From NCBI GenBank assembly GCA_017743275.1, contig JAGHZG010000028.1:1-9965 (forward strand): a DNA stretch of 9,965 bases. Reading direction: 5' to 3'. Every line of letters starts with the position of its first letter. Positions within the stretch are counted from its first letter, which is position 1. A model generated the notes under the pieces. That model was not told where the DNA came from and made no database searches. It was given only the letters and a program-made list of their open reading frames with translations. The position numbers were made by a program, and so were the translations under genes. This DNA comes from Chloroflexota bacterium (GTDB taxonomy: Bacteria; Chloroflexota; Anaerolineae; B4-G1; DUEL01). Below, piece after piece: positions 1 through 4,701 of the stretch.

Positions 1-230
1 TATAAGAGACAGGCCCCTCTCCCCCCCCTTTATCTCCCCTCTCCCCTTGGCCTACGGCCAGGGGATAGGGGAGATTGAAGAGGGGGTTTTGCGGCGGCCT
101 TTGGCCGCCGCAAAACCCCTCTTTTCCACCCCCTCCCCTCGCCCGCCGCCGGAGGCGAGCGGGAGAGGGGCACGAATGATTCAGAAAAGTCAATGAACCT
201 GGGGGCAGGGGGAGGGGTGAGGGCCGAGAG
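1..230. repeat. Hairpin-rich intergenic repeat region
   Basis: No gene is credible here. The stretch is built of C-rich and G-rich blocks that form nested inverted repeats. The clearest has a 17-bp perfect stem, 83-99 with 103-119, around a TTT loop; beyond a single bulged G at 82 it extends further (78-81 with 120-123). A second lies at 43-64, where CCCCTTGGCC faces GGCCAGGGG around TAC with one bulge. A third lies at about 136-157, where CTCGCC faces GGCGAG. No long T tract follows any of them, so they look like dispersed palindromic repeats rather than classical terminators. They may still end transcription entering from the left. Confidence 0.6.
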
Positions 231-248
231 TGGAAAGGGTACGATTTT

Positions 249-277
249 TTGAGACTTTGGCCCGGTACGGTTTTAAA
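249..277 (+). promoter_or_regulatory. Candidate sigma-70 type promoter for the toxin-antitoxin pair
   Basis: TTGAGA at 249-254 matches five of six bases of the -35 consensus. A 17-nt spacer follows, then TTTAAA at 272-277, which matches four of six bases of the -10 consensus. It lies about 78 bp before the antitoxin start. A short inverted repeat, AAGGA-ATC-TCCTT at 289-301, sits just downstream and could be an operator for the autorepression usual in such modules. The antitoxin has a good ribosome binding site, AGAGGGA at 343-349. The call rests on consensus matching only. Confidence 0.35.
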
Positions 278-354
278 GGACTTAACAGAAGGAATCTCCT
301 TTCAGCACACCCCGCCTCCAGATTCTGAAGACTTTTTGTTTTAGAGGGAAAGCG

Positions 355-615
355 ATGATCAAAGTCAAAGGCATCTACGAAGGAATGTGCGTAAAGTTGT
401 TGGAGCCGATTGCTCTGGCACCTGAGACAGTGGTTGAAGTGCTGATCCCAGAGGGTCCAACAGAGCAGGGGCAGGAATACGAATTTCTGAGAAGGTTGGT
501 AGAGGAAGGATTGCTGGCATCTGGGGGGCCGATGCTACCTTCCGAAGAAATCTTTGACCCAGTGCCGATTCGGGGAATACCCCTTTCTCAAACCCTCATT
601 GAAGAGCGGCGATGA
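355..615 (+). CDS. AF2212-like (DUF104) family antitoxin
   Basis: This 86-residue protein is predicted to neutralise the PIN-domain ribonuclease encoded directly after it. The first 30 residues, with the pattern IKVKGIYEG then VKLLEPIAL then VVEVLIPEG, match the small beta-barrel of the AF2212-like antitoxins. The acidic middle and the tail PIRGIPLSQTLIEERR resemble the toxin-binding ends of VapB-type antitoxins. The ATG at 355 follows AGAGGGA with proper spacing. Its stop overlaps the toxin start in an ATGA, which implies translational coupling. The base composition is less GC-rich than in the chelatase and metabolic genes downstream, as is common for horizontally mobile toxin-antitoxin modules. 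I infer function from family resemblance and gene order. Confidence 0.8.
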   Translation: MIKVKGIYEGMCVKLLEPIALAPETVVEVLIPEGPTEQGQEYEFLRRLVEEGLLASGGPMLPSEEIFDPVPIRGIPLSQTLIEERR

Positions 616-1082
616 TAGGGCACTACTTTTTTGACAGTAGCGCTCTGGTCAAGCGCTACATCGCAGAGACTGGAAGTGCGTGGATACGGAGCCTCTGTGC
701 CCCAGAAGCGAATAACACTATCTACCTTTCGCGCATCACCGGTGCTGAGGTAATAGCGGCCATTTTTCGGCGGCAACGGATGGGTGATTTGCCGGTGGAA
801 GATGCCCAACTCGTCTCTCGCCGGTTCCGCAAGGATTTCCAGCAGAATTACAGAGTCATTGAAGTCACCGCTAAGATTGTTGATCAAGCGATGGACCTCG
901 CTGAAATATGGGCTTTGCGGGGGTACGATGCTGTGCAACTGGCGACAGCACTGTATCTGCATCGGATACGTCAGGAACTGGGCTTATCATCGCTGATCTT
1001 TGTCAGTGCTGATGAGAACCTCAACGCAGTTGCTGAGGCAAAGGGTTTGCGTGCTGAAAATCCCAATCTCCATACGGTCTGA
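612..1082 (+). CDS. VapC-family PIN-domain toxin (ribonuclease)
   Basis: This 156-residue PIN-domain protein is the likely toxin of the pair. VapC toxins are Mg2+-dependent endoribonucleases, often attacking tRNA or rRNA. The acidic residues expected for the active site are visible: D8 in YFFDSSALVKRY, E46 in ITGAEVIAA, D106 in RGYDAVQLA and D134 in SADENL. With length and motif order normal and all four acids present, the toxin looks intact. It starts within the antitoxin stop codon (4-nt overlap). Only 3 nt separate its stop from the chelatase start at 1086, so transcription may run on into the chelatase gene. The RNA target cannot be read from the sequence. Confidence 0.88.
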   Translation: MIGHYFFDSSALVKRYIAETGSAWIRSLCAPEANNTIYLSRITGAEVIAAIFRRQRMGDLPVEDAQLVSRRFRKDFQQNYRVIEVTAKIVDQAMDLAEIWALRGYDAVQLATALYLHRIRQELGLSSLIFVSADENLNAVAEAKGLRAENPNLHTV

Positions 1083-1085
1083 ACC

Positions 1086-2192
1086 ATGCCACCCATTTTT
1101 CCCTTTACCGCCATCGTCAACCAGGACCTGATGCGCCGGGCGCTGGTCCTGAATGCCGTCTACCCCCAGATCGGCGGGGTGTTGATTCGCGGCGAGCGGG
1201 GGACGGGCAAGTCCACCGCGGCCCGCGCCCTGGCCGCGCTGTTGCCGGAGATAGAAGTCGTCGCCGATTGTCCCTTCTCCTGCGACCCCGACCAGCCTGC
1301 CACCTGGTGCACTCTCTGCAAGGAACGGGCCGCCGCCGGGGAGACCCTTCCCCGGACCCGGCGCCGCACCCGTTTCGTGGACCTCCCCGTCAGCGCGACG
1401 GAGGACCGGGTGGTCGGCACGCTGGATATTGAACGGGCCATCCAGAAGGGGGAGCGCCACTTTGAGCCCGGGGTACTTGCCGCCGCCAACCGGGGCGTCC
1501 TCTACGTGGACGAGGTCAACCTGCTGGACGACCACGTGGTGGATATCCTGCTGGACGCGGCCGCGATGGGGGTCAACGTGGTGGAGCGGGAGGGCATCTC
1601 CTTCAGCCACCCGGCCCGCTTCATCCTCATCGGGACGATGAACCCGGAAGAGGGGGACCTGCGCCCCCAACTCCTGGACCGTTTCGCCCTCTGTGTGGAC
1701 ATCAAGAGCGTCCATGACCCGGAGGCGCGGATGCTCATTATGGAGCGCAACCTGGCCTTTGAGAGCGACCCGGAGGGCTTCTACGAAGAATGGCGGCCGC
1801 GCGAGGAGGCCCTCTCCTGCGAAATCGCCCGCGCCCGTCAACTCCTGCCCCAGGTCCGCCACACCCGCGGCGACCTGGCGGTCATCGCCGCGATGATGGC
1901 CGAGATGCGGGTGGACGGCCACCGGCCCGACATGGTCATCCTGAAGACGGCCCGGGCCAACGCCGCCTTTGAGGGCCGCACCCGCATCACCGACCGGGAC
2001 ATCCTCCTGGCTGCCGAACTGGCCCTGCCCCACCGCCTCCGGCGCCACCCCCTCCAGCCCGTAGAGGCAACGCTGGACAATCTGGGGGAACGGCTGGCGG
2101 AGGCCCGCACCCAGGTGGTCAAAAAGGAACCCTCGCTGGCCGATGAGGTTATGGACGAGGACGTCTCCCGCGAGAAAAAAAAACGCACGTAG
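1086..2192 (+). CDS. Magnesium/cobalt chelatase AAA+ ATPase (BchI/ChlI-like small subunit)
   Basis: This 368-residue AAA+ protein matches the ATPase subunit of Mg-chelatase, which drives metal insertion into tetrapyrroles by a large BchH/CobN subunit. Visible motifs are Walker A GERGTGKST (36-44), Walker B VLYVDE (138-143), sensor-1 GTMNPEEGDLRP (183-194) and the arginine-finger region LLDRF (196-200). A four-cysteine cluster (C62, C66, C75, C78) follows the ATPase P-loop; from memory it is typical of chelatase homologues outside chlorophyll synthesis, in B12 producers. The N-terminus FPFTAIVNQDLM is complete relative to the family. The last codons are nine A's then CGC ACG TAG, and the -1 frame there leads into the VWA ORF. 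This ORF may therefore be both the small subunit and the N-terminal half of a 693-residue ChlD made by frameshifting. Metal specificity is not visible; cobalt is my preferred reading because no chlorophyll gene is near. Confidence 0.93.
   Translation: MPPIFPFTAIVNQDLMRRALVLNAVYPQIGGVLIRGERGTGKSTAARALAALLPEIEVVADCPFSCDPDQPATWCTLCKERAAAGETLPRTRRRTRFVDLPVSATEDRVVGTLDIERAIQKGERHFEPGVLAAANRGVLYVDEVNLLDDHVVDILLDAAAMGVNVVEREGISFSHPARFILIGTMNPEEGDLRPQLLDRFALCVDIKSVHDPEARMLIMERNLAFESDPEGFYEEWRPREEALSCEIARARQLLPQVRHTRGDLAVIAAMMAEMRVDGHRPDMVILKTARANAAFEGRTRITDRDILLAAELALPHRLRRHPLQPVEATLDNLGERLAEARTQVVKKEPSLADEVMDEDVSREKKKRT
2175..2183 (+). promoter_or_regulatory. A9 slippery tract, candidate -1 frameshift site joining the two chelatase ORFs
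   Basis: Nine consecutive A's occupy three lysine codons in the upstream frame, three codons before its TAG stop (2190-2192). The downstream VWA frame (-1) has a stop at 2144-2146 and is then open continuously from 2147 through the tract to its end at 3166. A -1 slip at the heptamer A-AAA-AAA (2177-2183) or transcriptional slippage would therefore yield one protein of about 693 residues, the normal size of ChlD. A GAGG at 2157-2160 and a weak downstream stem (AGAGG 2191-2195 with CCTCT 2217-2221) could stimulate it. Programmed frameshifting in chlD genes to produce both subunits has been described in the literature for other prokaryotes. Confidence 0.65.
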
Positions 2193-2209
2193 AGGTTGAG
2201 ACAGGGGAG

Positions 2210-3166
2210 ATGCCCGCCTCTGAGGGCCAGCAACGGCCGCGCGAGCCCGTCCTTCAGACCGTTCCCCAATGGCCCTCCGAAGGGCAGTGGTGGGAAGGAG
2301 GGAAGAAAATCCCCACCGGAGAACTCTTCACCCCCCGACGGCTGGACACCCCTCTGGACCGGCTGACCCGCTCAGGAACGGGGCGGCGCAGCGTCACCCG
2401 CACCGACCAGCGGCGCGGGCGGTACATCCAGGCCCGTCCCTCCCCTGGCGACCCCGGCGACCTGGCCTTTGACGCCACGCTGCGGGCCGCCGCGCCCTGC
2501 CAGAACCGCCGTCGCCGGCCCGGCGGGCCCGCCCTGGTCGTCTGCCCGGAGGACTATCACCGCAAAGTGCGCGTCCGCCGCATGGCCAACCTCATCCTCT
2601 TCGTGGTGGACGCGTCATGGTCTATGGCCGTGGCGGAGCGGATGGAGGCGACCAAAGGGGCCGTGATGTCGCTGCTCACCGATGCCTACCAGCGCCGGGA
2701 CCGGGTGGGGGTGGTCGTCTTCCAGAAGAACGGCGCCCGGCTGGTCCTGCCGCCCACCCACAGCGTGGCTCGCGCCCAGAAGGCGCTTCAGGACGTCCCG
2801 GTGGGCGGCAAAACTCCTCTCTCCGCCGGCCTCCACCTGGCCTACGAGGTCATCACCCGTGAACTCCGCCAGCACCCCGACCTGATGCCCCTCATGGTGC
2901 TCCTCACTGATGGGGCCGGAAACGTGTCTATGAGCGACCTGTCGCCTCAGGAGGAGGCCCACCGCATCGCGGAACTCTTCCCTCAGGCCCACATCCGGTC
3001 GGTCGTCATCAACATGGAGCACGAGTCCTTTGACCAGGGGCTGGCCCAGGCGCTGGCGGACCACCTCCAGGCTCCCTGCTACCGGCTGGAGGACCTGCGG
3101 GCCGACACCCTCCTGGAACGGGTGCGGCAGGAGTTGGTTCTCCAGCCGGACATTGGGCGTGGGTAA
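2210..3166 (+). CDS. VWA-domain protein, ChlD/BchD C-terminal module (probable frameshift product)
   Basis: This 318-residue ORF corresponds to the linker and VWA (integrin-I) domain of the medium chelatase subunit, which bridges the ATPase ring and the metal-inserting subunit. Residues 1-60 are a Pro/Gly-rich linker. GRYIQARP (70-77), then FDATLRAAAP (87-96), then the KVRVRRMANLILFVVDAS stretch (119-136) follow the ChlD pattern. The MIDAS residues are D134, S136 and S138 (DASWS), T202 (GGKTP) and D234 (LLTDGAGN). The AAA+ domain that ChlD normally has upstream is supplied by the preceding ORF in the +1 frame. The ATG at 2210 is a poor independent start: a GGGGAG abuts it with no spacing, no start codon lies in the open stretch 2147-2209, and the frame continues open through the A9 tract. 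I therefore think it is mainly translated as part of a fusion; separate translation remains possible. Confidence 0.9.
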   Translation: MPASEGQQRPREPVLQTVPQWPSEGQWWEGGKKIPTGELFTPRRLDTPLDRLTRSGTGRRSVTRTDQRRGRYIQARPSPGDPGDLAFDATLRAAAPCQNRRRRPGGPALVVCPEDYHRKVRVRRMANLILFVVDASWSMAVAERMEATKGAVMSLLTDAYQRRDRVGVVVFQKNGARLVLPPTHSVARAQKALQDVPVGGKTPLSAGLHLAYEVITRELRQHPDLMPLMVLLTDGAGNVSMSDLSPQEEAHRIAELFPQAHIRSVVINMEHESFDQGLAQALADHLQAPCYRLEDLRADTLLERVRQELVLQPDIGRG

Positions 3167-3229
3167 AGGTCTGGTTGGGTGAGAGAAACGGTGTAGAAGA
3201 ACGGTAGCGACTGATGGAGGATCAGCGAT

Positions 3230-3487
3230 ATAGAGACAGTACAGATTTCGTTAAAATTGCCGCGAAGTGTATTCTCAGCCCTGCGGCAGGACCCTCTCAA
3301 CTTTGTCGCGGAGATGCGATGGGCCGCCGCGATCAAATGGTACGAGATGGGCCGTCTTTCTCAAGCGAAAGCGGCTGAGGTCGCCGGCATATCCCGAAGT
3401 GAGTTCCTGACAGCGCTGGCGCGCTACGGCGTCTCGCCCTTCCAATACGATGCCGATGAGATTGTAGCGGAGGTGATGGGTGACTGA
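3230..3487 (+). CDS. UPF0175 family antitoxin, orphan with unusual start
   Basis: The protein matches UPF0175, small antitoxin-like proteins with a helix-turn-helix that usually precede a PIN (DUF3368) toxin. Family features are MRWAAAIKWYEMGRLSQAKA, then AAEVAGISRSEFLTALARYG, then VSPFQYDADEI. The first ordinary start is TTG at 3257, which gives 76 residues. The family's N-terminal strand, ETVQISLKLP, is encoded upstream in frame (3233-3262), and at the place where its initiator should be stands ATA (3230), 9 nt after GGAGG (3216-3220). The nearby ATG at 3214 is out of frame. Either ATA is used, or the original start has been lost and a shortened protein begins at TTG. Its partner toxin downstream is deleted to a stub, so the gene may be decaying or may survive as a lone regulator. 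Confidence 0.7.
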   Translation: METVQISLKLPRSVFSALRQDPLNFVAEMRWAAAIKWYEMGRLSQAKAAEVAGISRSEFLTALARYGVSPFQYDADEIVAEVMGD

Positions 3488-3512
3488 GCGATGGGTGCTG
3501 AACGCCTCACCG
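3480..3512 (+). pseudogene. 5' remnant of a DUF3368-type PIN toxin gene
   Basis: A GTG at 3480 overlaps the end of the UPF0175 antitoxin by 8 nt, the arrangement usual for the antitoxin-toxin pair. It opens with MTERWVLNASP, which is the characteristic N-terminal strand of DUF3368 PIN proteins (pattern WVxNASPLI). After codon 11 the resemblance stops abruptly: the reading becomes HNHARKENNGR and passes out of frame into the dehydrogenase gene beginning at 3538. None of the later catalytic acids exist. I read this as the toxin's first 33 bases left by a deletion that fused its 5' end to the leader of the next gene. The identification rests on 11 residues plus position. Confidence 0.6.
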
Positions 3513-3537
3513 CATAATCACGCACGAAAGGAGAACA

Positions 3538-4635
3538 ATGGCAGAAGCGATACGCGTGTGGGCGGAACCGCTGAAGGCGTTCTGCGAACGGGTCTTCCAG
3601 AAACTGGGGGTATCCGAGGAGGATGCCCGCATCACTGCCGATGTGCTGGTGGCTGCCGACCTGCGCGGGATTGACTCCCACGGCGTGGCCCGACTGCGCC
3701 GCTACGTGGAAGGGTTGCAGACCGGCGTGATGGTCGCCCGCCCCCAGGAGCAGGTAGTGCGCGAGACCCCGGCGACGGCCCTGATAGACGCCGGGGCCGG
3801 CCTGGGACAACCCGTCTCCTACCGGGCGATGCAGATGGCCATCCGCAAGGCGCTGGAGGTGGGCGCGGGCTTCGTCACCGTGCGCAACTCCAACCACTAC
3901 GGCATCGCCGGGTACTACGCCATGATGGCCCTGGAGCACGACTGCATCGGCATGTCCATGACCAACGCCGATGTCCTGGTCGTGCCGACCTTCGGCCGCA
4001 ACGCCATGCTGGGCACCAACCCCATCGCGGTCGCTGCACCCGCCGGAGAGGAGCCTCCCTTCGTCCTGGATATGGCCACCAGCACCGTCCCCCGGGGCAA
4101 ACTGGAGGTCTACCACCGGCTGGGGAAGCCCATGCCACTGGGATGGGCCACCGACGAGCGGGGCATTGCCACCGAAGACGCCGGTCGGGTACTGGAAAAC
4201 TTCAAGAAGCGGGCTGGCGGCGGCCTGCTCCCGCTGGGCGGCGAGGGGGAACTGTTCAGCGGACACAAGGGCTACGGCTTGGCCCTCTGGGTGGACGTCT
4301 TCTGCGCCGTCCTCTCTGGCGCCGCCTACGCCGACCTGGTCTACCCGAGGACGCCGGACGGCAAGCCTCTGCCGGCCAACCTGGGCCACTTCTTCGGTGC
4401 CTGGCGGGTGGACGCGTTCCGCCCTGTGGAGGAGTTCAAAGCCGCGATGGACGACCTCCAGCGGCGACTGAAGAACACCCCCAAAGCGGAGGGCGCCACC
4501 CGCATCTACATTCACGGCGAGAAAGAGTACGAGGAGACAGAGCGGCGGCTTCGGGAGGGCATCCCGCTGAACCCCAAAGTTGCGGCCGACCTGCAGGCCA
4601 TCGCCGCCGAGTTGGGGGTGGAATACGATTTGTAG
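3538..4635 (+). CDS. Ldh_2 family NAD(P)-dependent oxidoreductase (malate/L-lactate dehydrogenase-like)
   Basis: This 365-residue protein belongs to the malate/L-lactate dehydrogenase family (Ldh_2), which is unrelated to classical LDH/MDH. It reduces or oxidises 2-oxo/2-hydroxy acids, or cyclic imino acids, with NAD(P)H in the cytoplasm. Conserved blocks seen in order are RGIDSHGVARL with H48, VRNSNHYGIAGYYA (115-128) with H120, MLGTNPIAVAAP (157-168), FVLDMATSTVPRGK (175-188) and SGHKGYGLALWVDVF (241-255). Length is normal and no key block is missing. The ATG at 3538 is preceded by AAAGGAG at a proper distance. The upstream DNA is the scar of the lost toxin gene. The natural substrate cannot be decided here: malate, lactate, sulfolactate, ureidoglycolate and delta-1-piperideine-2-carboxylate enzymes share this fold. 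Confidence 0.93.
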   Translation: MAEAIRVWAEPLKAFCERVFQKLGVSEEDARITADVLVAADLRGIDSHGVARLRRYVEGLQTGVMVARPQEQVVRETPATALIDAGAGLGQPVSYRAMQMAIRKALEVGAGFVTVRNSNHYGIAGYYAMMALEHDCIGMSMTNADVLVVPTFGRNAMLGTNPIAVAAPAGEEPPFVLDMATSTVPRGKLEVYHRLGKPMPLGWATDERGIATEDAGRVLENFKKRAGGGLLPLGGEGELFSGHKGYGLALWVDVFCAVLSGAAYADLVYPRTPDGKPLPANLGHFFGAWRVDAFRPVEEFKAAMDDLQRRLKNTPKAEGATRIYIHGEKEYEETERRLREGIPLNPKVAADLQAIAAELGVEYDL

Positions 4636-4697
4636 CGCGAAAGACGCGAAAGACACGAAAGGCGCGAAAGCGCGAAAGGCACGAAAGGCACGAAAGG
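4636..4697 (+). repeat. Tandem 9-nt repeat, consensus c(g/a)cgaaag(a/g)
   Basis: Seven head-to-tail units fill almost the whole gap between two genes: cgcgaaaga twice, cacgaaagg, an 8-nt cgcgaaag, cgcgaaagg, then cacgaaagg twice. The array begins on the base after the dehydrogenase stop codon and ends five bases before the next ATG. Each unit holds an AAAG(G) core resembling a Shine-Dalgarno site; a partial further copy, AAAGGA at 4693-4698, is the only ribosome-binding-like sequence for the ATG at 4702. It is far too short and gap-free to be a CRISPR array. Confidence 0.85.
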
Positions 4698-4701
4698 ACG
4701 A

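Noticed and set aside
1086..3166. Evidence for bacteriochlorophyll synthesis from the chelatase genes
   Set aside because: No bchH or other photosynthesis gene is present, and ChlI/ChlD-like proteins also serve cobalt chelation with CobN, so phototrophy cannot be claimed.
3480..3674. A complete 64-residue small protein starting MTERWVLNASP
   Set aside because: After 11 residues the frame runs through the next gene's ribosome binding site and then out of frame through its coding sequence, so only the first 33 nt have meaning.
4636..4697. Possible CRISPR array
   Set aside because: Units are 9 nt and contiguous with no spacers, and no cas gene is nearby.
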